Shown piece after piece: positions 1 through 7,803 of a stretch of DNA of 9,349 bases. The stretch comes from CAYPLH01 sp964411505 (GTDB taxonomy: Bacteria; Bacillota; Clostridia; CAYPLH01; DUMO01), in assembly GCA_964411505.1 (NCBI GenBank), contig CAYPLH010000097.1:1-9349 (forward strand). The letters run 5' to 3'. A model generated the notes under the pieces. The model did no database searches, had not been told where the DNA came from, and saw only the letters and a program-made list of their open reading frames with translations. Positions within the stretch are counted from its first letter, which is position 1. Each line of letters begins with the position of its first letter. Position numbers and translations under genes: made by a program.

Positions 1-14
1 CAAACATTAACTTT

Positions 15-20
15 TATAAT
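15..20 (+). promoter_or_regulatory. possible -10 box for the ABC operon
   Basis: A TATAAT hexamer lies about 40 nt before the first ABC gene. Its -35 partner at standard spacing would fall just outside the window, so only half of the promoter can be judged. A poly-T-rich leader follows with no clear structure. This is weak evidence in AT-rich DNA. Confidence 0.3.
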
Positions 21-60
21 GTTTTTATAGAGTTTTATAAGTTTTGTATAACGGATTACA

Positions 61-1842
61 ATGTCTGATAAGACTAAAATGGACTGGAGTAAGCTTAAGC
101 AACTGAGTTCTTTTACAAAACCCTACAAATACTGGATTGCATTGAGTATAGCGGCGACTATATTTAATGCGCTGATTGATGTTTCAGTAGGTCATTTCAT
201 CAAAAATATAACCGATACGACCTTAAGTGGATATTATCAGGAGGCATCAAGAGTATTAATATACATAGTACTACTGGTTGTATTGGGTGTCCTTGTGAAA
301 TTTACGGTTGGTTATTCCTCAGGTTGTTTCAGTTCACTTGCATTAATGGACTTAAGAGAAAAAGTGGCAAGGCATGTTGAACGTCTGCCAGTATCGTTTA
401 TTGAAAACCGGCATACAGGAGATACTGTTTACAGGCTTTCTGGGGATACTAACGCATTCCAATACTTTTTCCAAGGTTCGTTTACGAATTTGATATACCG
501 ACCACTAGTCTTTATTCTGGCATTTGCTTACTTGCTTTATACTAATTGGAGACTTCTTTTGCTTTCAGTCGCTCTCCTGCCAGTCACTCTATACCTTACC
601 AACCTAGTTAGCAGACCTATAAGCAGATATTCAAAAGTGAGACAGGGTCAGTACGGAACACTCAACTCCATGGTTCAGGATACTATTGGGGGTATATACA
701 TAAGTAAATCCTACAACCTTGCAAAGGTTCTTTTTGAAAAGTTCAAGTCGTTTTCCAACGAAATGCTGTCTAATCAGTTGAAATTGGAAAAGCGTGAAGC
801 AATGCTCACACCCTTTACAATGATATTGAGACTGCTTCCCTTTTTATCCTGTGCCATCTACGGCGGATATCTGGCTGTCAAGGGACAAATTACACCCGGA
901 AGCCTGTCAGCTTTTTTGTATTTAATTAACTATCTTACTGAACCTTTAACTGCATTTCCGGGTATGTTGAGTGAGCTGCGGTCCACCATGGCATCAGTGG
1001 ACAGGATATCCGATTTGCTTAAGCAGCCTGTAGAACGCTCGGATGGTAATGCTTTTGCCCGTGACTATTCTAAAACAGTTATTGAGTTTGATAATGTAAG
1101 TTTCTCCTATAAGGATAATGTGAGAGTTTTGGATGGACTAAGCTTTAGCATACCTGCTAATAAAACTATTGCACTGGTCGGTCGGAGCGGGTGCGGAAAG
1201 AGCACTGTTTTCAAGCTTTTGTGCGGCTTTTATGAGACAAATGAAGGGGATATAAAACTATATGGTCAAGATCTTGATGAATGGGAGTTGGACTCGTCTC
1301 GCTTGCACTTATCCTTAGTGTCTCAGGATATATACCTATTTCCCGGAACCATTGCAGAAAATATTTCTTATGGCAACCCAGGAGCCAGCTTTGATGAAAT
1401 AGTATCGGCTGCAAAAGCGGCTAAAGCCCACGATTTTATTATGAAGCATAGTGACGGTTACAATATGATAGTCGGAGAAAGAGGAAACAAGCTTTCAGGA
1501 GGTCAGCGGCAGCGTATTTCCATCGCAAGAGCGATATTGAAAGATGCTCCCATTCTTTTACTTGACGAACCAACTTCCGCCCTAGATGTTCATTCTGAAG
1601 CATTGGTGCAAGAAGCCCTAGAGCATTTCAAGAAAGACCGCACTGTGCTGGTGGTAGCTCACAGGCTATCAACAATTAAAAGAGCCGATGAAGTGCTGGT
1701 CATGTCGAAAGGAAAGATAGTTGAAAGAGGTACTCATGAAGCATTAATGGAAGAAAACGGCCTTTATAAAAATCTGTACATGAGACAATTTATGTCATAC
1801 GAACTTAATCTTAACAGGGCTGTTGCAAAAGAGGGGGTATAA
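61..1842 (+). CDS. ABC exporter half-transporter, permease-ATPase fusion (first of pair)
   Basis: A 593-residue type IV (MsbA/BmrA-like) ABC exporter half: an N-terminal six-helix membrane domain (about residues 20-310) fused to a nucleotide-binding domain (about 340-575). All ATPase motifs are present: Walker A GRSGCGKST at 374-382, Q-loop Gln422, signature LSGGQ at 478-482, Walker B ILLLDE with catalytic Glu503, D-loop SALD, and switch His534. It would export a hydrophobic compound or peptide using ATP; the substrate cannot be read from sequence. It lacks a C39 peptidase domain, so it is not a bacteriocin-processing type. The ATG at 61 has only a poor ribosome binding site (GGAT); Met7 at 79 is an alternative with none better. 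The next gene starts 3 nt after its stop, so the two are surely co-translated and probably form a heterodimer. Function class is certain, substrate unknown. Confidence 0.93.
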   Translation: MSDKTKMDWSKLKQLSSFTKPYKYWIALSIAATIFNALIDVSVGHFIKNITDTTLSGYYQEASRVLIYIVLLVVLGVLVKFTVGYSSGCFSSLALMDLREKVARHVERLPVSFIENRHTGDTVYRLSGDTNAFQYFFQGSFTNLIYRPLVFILAFAYLLYTNWRLLLLSVALLPVTLYLTNLVSRPISRYSKVRQGQYGTLNSMVQDTIGGIYISKSYNLAKVLFEKFKSFSNEMLSNQLKLEKREAMLTPFTMILRLLPFLSCAIYGGYLAVKGQITPGSLSAFLYLINYLTEPLTAFPGMLSELRSTMASVDRISDLLKQPVERSDGNAFARDYSKTVIEFDNVSFSYKDNVRVLDGLSFSIPANKTIALVGRSGCGKSTVFKLLCGFYETNEGDIKLYGQDLDEWELDSSRLHLSLVSQDIYLFPGTIAENISYGNPGASFDEIVSAAKAAKAHDFIMKHSDGYNMIVGERGNKLSGGQRQRISIARAILKDAPILLLDEPTSALDVHSEALVQEALEHFKKDRTVLVVAHRLSTIKRADEVLVMSKGKIVERGTHEALMEENGLYKNLYMRQFMSYELNLNRAVAKEGV

Positions 1843-1845
1843 CTC

Positions 1846-3615
1846 ATGTTTAAGAAGCTTTTTTCAGGAGACTTTGTGCGGACTGTATCATATTTAAAAC
1901 CAAGAAAATGGCCTTATTTAATAGGTATGCTTGTATTTTCTATTTCCTTTACAATAATGCCTCTTTTAGAGTCGGTTATTATAAAATATGTTATTGAAGC
2001 CGCCGTGCAGAAGCAAATTTCCATTTTGCTCACAGGTATAATTATAGTAATAACCACTGCTTTGACAGTCGTGTTACTTGTACCTGCTTTCCGTTACATG
2101 TATACCAGCAGATCCAATATGACTACCGCTGAAATAAGAGTGTCCGTGTATGATCATCTGCTGAAGCTCCCAATAGGATATTTTGAAGACAACCACAGTG
2201 GAAGCATAGTGTCACGGCTGACATACGATTTGTCTATGATGGGATATCTATTCACTTCACAGTTACGTAGGCTTTTATTCCCATTCATTTATGGTCTTTC
2301 AGCAGCTATTCCCATGTTCCTACTTGAGTGGCGTATTTCTATTGTGCTTGTGCTGCTTAACTTCTTATCGTCTTTTGTAAATACCCGATTTTCAAAGCCT
2401 TTAAGAAAATTAAGCGACAAAATCCATAAAAGCAATGCAGTTATGACAGAACGTTTGATCGACATGCTTGCGGGTTTTAATGAGGCGAAGCTGTTCCATA
2501 TCAATAGAATAATCACAGGGCGTTATCTTGAAAATAACAAAGAAATAACAAAGCTTTATATCCAAAGAACCCGCATGAATGCTTTGCTCAATAGTGCCAA
2601 TTACCTGCTGGGAATGATAAACACTTTAGGAGTGCTGGTTGCTGGTTCATTTATCGTTTCAAAAGGTTATGCATCTTTTGCTGTGATATTTGCATTAATG
2701 AGTCTACAAGGAAACTTGAACAGGGCATTTCTTGAAGTTGGGATATTTTTGCCTCGGGTTCAGAGTATGTTAGCTGCCGCCAGTAGGGTTTATGAGCTCT
2801 TGGACTCACCGCCTGAACCGGAATATTATGACGTTGAAGGAATTAGAAATAGCAAGGCTGTTGTTGAAATGAGGAATGTAGTTTTTGGATATGAAGGGGA
2901 AAGGAAGGCTTTGAACAATTTAAGCTTTACAGCAGAAAAAGGTCAGACAATAGGGTTTGTAGGCCCAAGCGGAGGCGGTAAAACGACCGTTGCGAAAATA
3001 ATAATGGGGTACTATCCTCCTGAAAGTGGCAGCATTGCTATACATGGCAAGCCCATGGGGGAATATTCTTTAAGCAAGCTTAGGGACATGATGTCGTATG
3101 TCTCACAGAACTCCTACCTTTTCAATGGCACTATCGAGGAGAATATAAGATATGGGAAACCTGATGCAACGGAGGAGGAAATAATCAATGCGGCAAAAGC
3201 ATCATACGCCCATGATTTTATCATGCAACAACCTGAAGGATATAATACTATCGTTGGAGAAAGAGGTATAAAATTGTCCGGTGGTCAGAAACAACGTCTG
3301 GCTATAGCTAGAGCCATTATTAAAGACGCTCCGATTCTTATCCTAGATGAGGCGACATCTTCTCTTGATTCAGAATCAGAAGAGCAGGTTCAAAAAGCGT
3401 TTGAAGCTTTGGCACAAAATAAAACGGCTATTGTTATTGCGCATCGCCTCTCGACAGTTGAACATGCCGATATCATATATGTTATAGACGACGGGAAGGT
3501 GGCGGAGCAAGGTAACCATGTGGAATTGTTAGCTCTGGACGGGTTGTACAGTATGCTTTACAACATACAATTTGAAAAAGAAGAGGAGGACATTTGCTTT
3601 AGTAATATAAGCTGA
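1846..3615 (+). CDS. ABC exporter half-transporter, permease-ATPase fusion (second of pair)
   Basis: A 589-residue partner with the same layout: membrane domain (about residues 20-310) and ATPase domain (about 340-575). Motifs are Walker A GPSGGGKTT at 373-381, Q-loop Gln421, LSGGQ at 477-481, Walker B ILILDE with Glu502, SSLD D-loop and switch His533. Both halves keep a canonical catalytic glutamate, unlike asymmetric heterodimers of the BmrCD/TM287-288 kind, where one site is degenerate. So either a symmetric heterodimer or two homodimers would be competent. The start is set by a strong GAGGGGG at 1831-1837 inside the end of the upstream gene, 8 nt before the ATG. The C-terminus ends in an acidic tail (EKEEEDICFSNIS) beyond the ATPase fold. 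No convincing terminator follows before the convergent Rpn remnant. Confidence 0.93.
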   Translation: MFKKLFSGDFVRTVSYLKPRKWPYLIGMLVFSISFTIMPLLESVIIKYVIEAAVQKQISILLTGIIIVITTALTVVLLVPAFRYMYTSRSNMTTAEIRVSVYDHLLKLPIGYFEDNHSGSIVSRLTYDLSMMGYLFTSQLRRLLFPFIYGLSAAIPMFLLEWRISIVLVLLNFLSSFVNTRFSKPLRKLSDKIHKSNAVMTERLIDMLAGFNEAKLFHINRIITGRYLENNKEITKLYIQRTRMNALLNSANYLLGMINTLGVLVAGSFIVSKGYASFAVIFALMSLQGNLNRAFLEVGIFLPRVQSMLAAASRVYELLDSPPEPEYYDVEGIRNSKAVVEMRNVVFGYEGERKALNNLSFTAEKGQTIGFVGPSGGGKTTVAKIIMGYYPPESGSIAIHGKPMGEYSLSKLRDMMSYVSQNSYLFNGTIEENIRYGKPDATEEEIINAAKASYAHDFIMQQPEGYNTIVGERGIKLSGGQKQRLAIARAIIKDAPILILDEATSSLDSESEEQVQKAFEALAQNKTAIVIAHRLSTVEHADIIYVIDDGKVAEQGNHVELLALDGLYSMLYNIQFEKEEEDICFSNIS

Positions 3616-3715
3616 TAAATGTGCCTGCAGGGGGAAAGTAAATGCTATATACGCCAATATTTTATACAAAAAGCGAACCCTTCAAAAAAGCTGCCCCGAA
3701 ATTGATTACAGAGTT

Positions 3716-4060
3716 TTAGTGGGGGTTAGCTTTTTCTTTTTCTAAATCTTTTAATTTTTCTATTTCAAGTCCGGTTAATTTTTTTACCAATTCAACTGGT
3801 AAACCTTCCGATAGAGCGGTTCTAGCTATCTCTAACCTCTCTTCTATCCGACCTTTCTCTAAGCCTTTTTCTAAGCCTTTCTCGATGCCTTTTTCCATAC
3901 CCTTCTCTTCACTTTTTATAAATCCTTCTCTTATTGCTTGCTCAAAATTATAAACCATACTTTCACCTTCTTTACTTTCCATAATTAACTTCTCAATTAC
4001 ATCATAATTATTATGACCATTTCTCTTAATAATGTTGGTAAACCAGTTTTTAAATATATT
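3716..4060 (-). pseudogene. C-terminal remnant of Rpn / PD-(D/E)XK nuclease family 'transposase'
   Basis: An 88-codon frame starts at an ATG at 3982, but the same frame continues upstream through NIFKNWFTNIIKRNGHN and meets a TAA at 4063-4061. The true N-terminal extent is therefore lost. The sequence matches the tail of the Rpn (recombination-promoting nuclease) family: an FKNWFTN-like region, a MVYNFEQAI helix, EKG repeats, then the usual ALSEGLPVELVKKLTGLEIEKL helical hairpin. Full-length members are about 300 residues and carry the nuclease core at the N-terminus. Here that core is entirely absent, so the product cannot be a nuclease. The internal ATG has no good ribosome binding site. 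Family assignment rests on memory of the characteristic tail and is fairly firm; the remnant status is directly visible. Confidence 0.75.
3851..3907 (-). repeat. EKG-X tetrapeptide coding repeat
   Basis: Codons 26-44 of the Rpn remnant encode five EKG units separated by single hydrophobic residues (M, I, L, L), giving a 12-nt period. This low-complexity, probably helical linker is usual in the family and prone to slippage-driven length change. It is part of the gene remnant and not an independent repeat. Confidence 0.75.
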
Positions 4061-4063
4061 TTA

Positions 4064-4357
4064 ACACATCCTATGGTTAAATTATATAACAAACATATGT
4101 TCTTTGTAAAGTCTTTACTTTTAAAAATTTTCGTCACTCACTTGACAGAAACTAAGAATTTGGCAACTTTAAAGAACTCTTAAATAATGGAAACGCACTG
4201 GAGCTTGAAGAATATTGGTTGTAAACAAAGGTTAAAAAATTAAAGAAAGCCGATAGGAAAGCACAGTGGTGTGCTTGTAGATGCTAAACCCAGTGGGAAA
4301 AATGATGAGGAGTTGAAGCTTATTTTCAAAGTATTATGAGCAGCACTGAGCGAGCTG
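4064..4357. other. intergenic stretch with decayed plus-strand reading frames
   Basis: No intact gene is visible. The AT-rich first third lies upstream of the Rpn remnant. From about 4190 the plus strand has codon-like pieces in different frames: GNALELEEYWL followed by TAA then KKLKKADRKAQ; another frame at 4244-4339 ending DEELKLIFKVL then TGA; and a third, SSTERAAIALPLKEAA, running into the 3' end of the radical SAM gene. The shifts between frames suggest one small gene degraded by frameshifts, but I do not recognise the family. Confidence 0.3.
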
Positions 4358-5845
4358 CTATCGCATTGCCTTTAAAAGAAGCTGCCCCTTTTTGTAATAA
4401 TAACGAAGGCGGCTAATAGGCTTTACCATTTTGTAAATTTCCACAGCAGGTCGCACCATCTTATATTTATCTGCCATAAAGCGGGATAAGGGTCTTGTTG
4501 GTTTAAACTGTGAAAGATATATCAGTGAGTACCAAAAGCTTGAACGAGGGGATTTGTTATTTTGCATCCAGTATTTTTTATATTGCTCATCCATTGGACT
4601 GCACATTATTTCTTCAAGTTGTCCACGATTCATTATTCCTTTTTCCACAGTCATTTCGGAAATATCAGTACCCGGGAAATAATTGAGCGCATGGAGCTGA
4701 AGCTCAAAAGGAGGTTCAAGCTTTGTACACAATATATAGCTTTCACGAATATCTTCCTCTGTTTCAAAGGGGTGCTGCAAAATAAAATCATATATAACCT
4801 GAGGTACCTTACATTCCTTCAAAATTCGGCTTGCACTAATTATGTCTTCTTGTGTTTCGGGACGGTGGAAAATTTCTTTGCGTACTTTAGGCGATCCGCT
4901 TTGAATACCCATAACAGCTTTAAAAAGACCTGCACCAACTAGCTTTCTTATTGTATCTCTGTTAACTGTAAGTGGATGAATCCAAATTTCAAAGGGAAGA
5001 TTTATTTCGTTTTTGTATCTTCTTACAAATTCATCAATCCACTCGTTGCTAGCAGGGAAAATTTCATCCCAGAAATGAACAAATTTCAACTTTTTAAGCT
5101 TTGCTTTTGCCTCATTTAGTTCATTCATTATGCTTTCTACACTTCGAAAGCGAATATAACGGCCTTTTCCCGTATATAATCTTTTCAGGTTAACCGACGA
5201 GCAAAAGGAACAGGTAAAAGGACATCCTCTTGAAGCTGTTAATTCATAGCTTAATGAATCCAATTGTGGATCTCTTTGTATAAGCTTATTGTTTTCAATA
5301 TAATATTTGTTAGTCCCACCGATTTCCGGGTAACCGTATTTATCCAGATCCTGCTCTAGCGACCGGACATCGTTGATATGAACAGTATCATTTTTTTTGT
5401 AGGCAAGATTAGGTATCTGCTCAAAAGACTTTTGATTGAATACGGTTTCAGCAAGATCTAACAATGCTTCTTCGCCTTCGCCCCTTATTACAAAATCAGC
5501 ATGTTCAAGGCACCTTTTTGGAAACAATGAAGCATATACCCCGCCCCATACTATAGGAATGCTAAAATCCTGCTTTATCTTAGCATTAACCTTGTAGACG
5601 GCATCAAGGTAAAGGGAGGTCATCACGCTTAAGCCTATCATAGAAGGTTTTAATTTTTGTATCAAATTTGAAAGCAGCTCAAGCTCTGCTGCAGTTACAC
5701 TTCCTGGTTTTATGCTGTTGAAGCTTTTAAAAAATAATATATTGACCGGAATGTTCTGAGATTTTAATGCTTTCTCAAGGTATCGGACTCCAAGAGCCTT
5801 TTGATTATGAAATCCTATTAGCAAAACGGAATTGTTATCCTCCAC
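4358..5845 (-). CDS. B12-binding-domain radical SAM enzyme
   Basis: A 495-residue protein with a Rossmann-like cobalamin-binding domain at about residues 1-135 (IGLSV at 70-74, VWGGVYASLFP at 99-109, RGEGE at 121-125) followed by a radical SAM core from about 200 to 400. The [4Fe-4S] ligands are the CxxxCxxC cysteines 208, 212 and 215 in RGCPFTCSFC. The core also has HFWDEIF, the GIQSGS strand at 313-318 and HPFETEEDI. The classical DxHxxG cobalamin ligand motif is not evident (the equivalent region reads GFHNQKALG), as in many relatives, so base-off histidine ligation is doubtful. The basic C-terminal region from about 430 matches nothing I recognise. The start is GTG at 5845, preceded 8 nt upstream by GGAGGG. 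It is monocistronic and convergent with the Rpn remnant. The likely reaction is a radical methylation or rearrangement; the substrate is unknown. Confidence 0.9.
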   Translation of the reverse strand: MEDNNSVLLIGFHNQKALGVRYLEKALKSQNIPVNILFFKSFNSIKPGSVTAAELELLSNLIQKLKPSMIGLSVMTSLYLDAVYKVNAKIKQDFSIPIVWGGVYASLFPKRCLEHADFVIRGEGEEALLDLAETVFNQKSFEQIPNLAYKKNDTVHINDVRSLEQDLDKYGYPEIGGTNKYYIENNKLIQRDPQLDSLSYELTASRGCPFTCSFCSSVNLKRLYTGKGRYIRFRSVESIMNELNEAKAKLKKLKFVHFWDEIFPASNEWIDEFVRRYKNEINLPFEIWIHPLTVNRDTIRKLVGAGLFKAVMGIQSGSPKVRKEIFHRPETQEDIISASRILKECKVPQVIYDFILQHPFETEEDIRESYILCTKLEPPFELQLHALNYFPGTDISEMTVEKGIMNRGQLEEIMCSPMDEQYKKYWMQNNKSPRSSFWYSLIYLSQFKPTRPLSRFMADKYKMVRPAVEIYKMVKPISRLRYYYKKGQLLLKAMR

Positions 5846-6121
5846 TTAATAATCCCTCCGGTTCGAAAATTCGATGTAACCCAAGCTGCAACAAAATAAT
5901 TCTAAGCAATACAGCTTTTGAAAGGCACTGGAGCATTGTGCTATTCAAAAGACAATTACAGAATTACAGAATTAAAGATGTTACATATTTCTTTTATTAT
6001 TTAACCGGAGGAAATAAATTATACAATGCTTTTTACAATGCACAAGCAACCATTTTTACAAAGCCTTCTTTAATCATATTAATTTTGTAAAGACACTTGA
6101 TTTATTGATAGGTCAACCTTA
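5846..6121. other. divergent intergenic region, no gene seen
   Basis: This spacer separates the radical SAM gene from the MFS promoter. Besides the GGAGGG site of the radical SAM gene it holds a tandem TTACAGAA duplication near 5956-5971 and a GGAGG at about 6007-6011, whose nearest ATG is about 15 nt away and opens only a 15-codon frame. I see no convincing promoter for the minus-strand gene and no structured RNA. Confidence 0.4.
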
Positions 6122-6150
6122 TTGACAGCATAAAACTTTTATTATACACT
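6122..6150 (+). promoter_or_regulatory. sigma-A-type promoter for the leader and MFS gene
   Basis: A perfect TTGACA at 6122-6127 is followed after 17 bp by TACACT at 6145-6150, which matches the -10 consensus at four of six positions; TATACA at 6143-6148 is an alternative with 15-bp spacing. Transcription would begin near 6157, leaving a 5' leader of about 155 nt before the MFS start codon. That leader contains the peptide and stems described separately. Confidence 0.6.
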
Positions 6151-6176
6151 TGAAAAAACTGTGCCGGAGGTGTTTT

Positions 6177-6215
6177 ATGATTCTTACTATTGTTGATGCT
6201 CCATGCAAGGTCTGA
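6177..6215 (+). CDS. 12-residue leader peptide upstream of the MFS gene
   Basis: A short frame reading MILTIVDAPCKV-stop begins with ATG at 6177, six nt after a near-perfect GGAGG (6166-6170). That ribosome binding site is as strong as any in the window. It starts about 20 nt after the predicted transcription start, and its last codons (Ala-Pro-Cys-Lys) form the 5' arm of the stem at 6198-6239. This is the geometry of regulatory leader peptides in front of ribosome-targeting drug resistance genes, such as those of erm genes, where a stalled ribosome remodels the mRNA. The sequence itself matches no leader I know, and it has no run of a single amino acid that would suggest amino-acid attenuation. 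Confidence 0.6.
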   Translation: MILTIVDAPCKV

Positions 6216-6312
6216 TGTTGGACGGGGATTGCATGGAGCGGTAGCGTAACTCTACTGTCCGAATCGGGCTTTGCGTTTTCAACCTGAGTATAGATTATGA
6301 AGGAGCAAAGCC
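6198..6312 (+). promoter_or_regulatory. candidate translational attenuator of the MFS gene
   Basis: Stem 1 is a perfect 11-bp inverted repeat, GCTCCATGCAA (6198-6208) with TTGCATGGAGC (6229-6239), and its 5' arm lies inside the leader peptide. Stem 2 pairs GGCTTTGC (6267-6274) with GCAAAGCC (6305-6312). This second arm fills exactly the spacer between the MFS ribosome binding site AAGGAG (6300-6305) and the ATG at 6313, so folding should block initiation. No U-run follows either stem, so translational control is likelier than transcription termination. Extra pairings are possible: GTAG/CTAC (6241-6244 with 6252-6255) and a pseudoknot TTGGAC (6218-6223) with GTCCGA (6257-6262). The inducer is unknown. 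Confidence 0.55.
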
Positions 6313-7641
6313 ATGAAAAAACATAATATATTTTCGGACCTCAGGGATTTTCTTATTCTGTGGGGGTCGCAGTCTGTATCTGTTTTGGGTACAGCAATGT
6401 CAAATTTCGCACTTATTGTTTGGGTATATGGAAAGGAAGGTACTGCTTCCAGTATAACTCTACTTTCGGTCTGTTCTTTCTTGCCGTCTATCCTTTTTTG
6501 TTTTATTGCAGGCACCATTGCCGATCGCTGGGACAAGAAGCGCATAATGTTGATTGCCGATCTGATGGCGGCTGTTGGTACGCTGACGGTTCTAGTGATT
6601 TATGCCGCTTCCTCTCTGCAAATATGGCATCTGTATATCATCAATTTTCTTCTGAGCTTCATGAATGCTTTCCAAAATCCGGCGTCTTATGTAGCAACGA
6701 GTTTACTTGTTCCCAAAAAGCACTATGTCAGGGTTAGTGGTCTACAAGCTTTTTCAGGCTCTGTTGTAACAATATTAGCTCCGGCGTTTGGTAGCACTTT
6801 GCTTGCATTCGGCGGACTAGAAGCGGTTTTGATACTTGATCTTGCTACATTTGTAGTTGCATTTTTAATACTATTGTTTTTTATTAAAATTCCTGTAATC
6901 GAATATAACACCAAAGAAGTACAAGAGTCTTTTGTAAATAGCTGCATGACTGGTATAAACTTCCTGAAAAGGAACTTGGTGCTGTTGCGTATTATTTTAT
7001 TTTTCGCCTTTATCAATTTTATTGCCAAAATGGGCGGATACGGTATGATGCCAGCATTGATACTTGGAAAAACAGGAAACGACCAAACAGTACTTGGCAT
7101 GGTAGAGGCTGCTGCTGGAATGGGAACTCTTGTGGGAAGTATTCTCGTTACAGTGATGAAGCCTGCGAAAAGTCATGTGAGAGTTATATTTATTGCTTGT
7201 GGCATATCGTTCTTTTTAGGTGATGTAGGGCAAAGTTTAACTCATACACTGTCGCTTTGGATAATTGCAGCGTTTGCCTCCAATGTCCCGTTGGCATTTG
7301 TGAGCGCTAACCTGACTGCGATTATGCGCACTAATATTCCAATTGAAATGCAAGGGCGTGTCTTTTCAGCACGGGATACGATTCAGTACAGTACAATCCC
7401 GGTTGGTTTATTTTTGGGTGGAATACTGGCTGATTATGTTTTTGAGCCATTCATGACTACCAAATCACCTTTACAGGAAGCATTATCCTTTCTTTTTGGT
7501 ACGGGTAAGGGGTCAGGTGTTGCACTTATATTCTTTATTGTGGGCATAATTGGGTTTTTGACAAGCTTATTATGCCTTAGAAATCCAATTTATAGAATGC
7601 TTGATGATAAAAAACAAATAATTGCAGACATGATAAGTTAA
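6313..7641 (+). CDS. MFS efflux transporter, DHA3 (macrolide-efflux-like) type
   Basis: A 442-residue, probably 12-helix major facilitator. Motif A in the loop after helix 2 reads GTIADRWDKKR (67-77), with Asp71 and Arg72. A second conserved block, MQGRVFSARDTIQYSTIPVG (346-365), resembles the GRVFS region of Mef-type drug:H+ antiporters. Length and topology fit the DHA3 group, which exports macrolides, siderophores or other small hydrophobic compounds by proton antiport; the substrate cannot be assigned. The ATG at 6313 is preceded by AAGGAG with a 7-nt spacer. A second ATG at 6297 overlaps this site but opens only nine codons. The gene is a single-gene transcript from the promoter at 6122, under the leader described above, and is closed by the terminator at 7689. 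It is divergent from the radical SAM gene. Confidence 0.88.
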   Translation: MKKHNIFSDLRDFLILWGSQSVSVLGTAMSNFALIVWVYGKEGTASSITLLSVCSFLPSILFCFIAGTIADRWDKKRIMLIADLMAAVGTLTVLVIYAASSLQIWHLYIINFLLSFMNAFQNPASYVATSLLVPKKHYVRVSGLQAFSGSVVTILAPAFGSTLLAFGGLEAVLILDLATFVVAFLILLFFIKIPVIEYNTKEVQESFVNSCMTGINFLKRNLVLLRIILFFAFINFIAKMGGYGMMPALILGKTGNDQTVLGMVEAAAGMGTLVGSILVTVMKPAKSHVRVIFIACGISFFLGDVGQSLTHTLSLWIIAAFASNVPLAFVSANLTAIMRTNIPIEMQGRVFSARDTIQYSTIPVGLFLGGILADYVFEPFMTTKSPLQEALSFLFGTGKGSGVALIFFIVGIIGFLTSLLCLRNPIYRMLDDKKQIIADMIS

Positions 7642-7688
7642 TTTCGAGCCAGCTTAATCTAGCCTGTTACGGAATAGAAGCCAAAAGT

Positions 7689-7724
7689 GGAGGATAAGAA
7701 ATAAAACTCTTATCTTCCCTTTTT
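7689..7724 (+). terminator. intrinsic terminator of the MFS unit
   Basis: An 11-bp stem, GGAGGATAAGA (7689-7699) with TCTTATCTTCC (7708-7718) containing a single G-U pair and an 8-nt loop, is followed at once by CTTTTT. It lies 48 nt after the MFS stop codon on the same strand. Confidence 0.8.
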
Positions 7725-7803
7725 GTGTTAAGTTTTCTAAGCAATTTTGAACAAGCTCAACCGAGTAAACATTTTATACAAATTTATGGGTTATATAAAC
7801 TGA

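Noticed and set aside
1211..2516. Minus-strand frames inside the two ABC genes
   Set aside because: They are antisense to membrane or ATPase domains with conserved motifs; no start signals.
4562..4942. 126-codon plus-strand frame antisense to the radical SAM gene
   Set aside because: It is rich in Phe, Cys and His as expected from the complement of a coding strand, has no ribosome binding site, and overlaps conserved enzyme sequence.
4190..5945. GCACTGGAGC present near 4195 and near 5928
   Set aside because: A 10-bp match with unrelated flanks is expected by chance at this window size.
6005..6070. GGAGG followed by a 15-codon frame (MLFTMHKQPFLQSLL) as a second leader peptide
   Set aside because: The ATG is about 15 nt from the site and the frame lies upstream of the MFS promoter, so it would not be in the same transcript.
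5767..6090. 107-codon plus-strand frame over the 5' end of the radical SAM gene
   Set aside because: The first part is antisense to the cobalamin domain and the rest is unstructured AT-rich spacer; no domain is recognisable.
6219..6275. tRNA-like pieces (GGAGCGGTAGCG like a D-arm, GTCCGAATCGGG like a T-arm)
   Set aside because: There is no acceptor stem and no anticodon arm between them, and the same bases are better explained by the leader stems.
6279..7100. Several minus- and alternative-frame open frames across the MFS gene
   Set aside because: They shadow a gene with clear family motifs, lack ribosome binding sites and have no recognisable domains.
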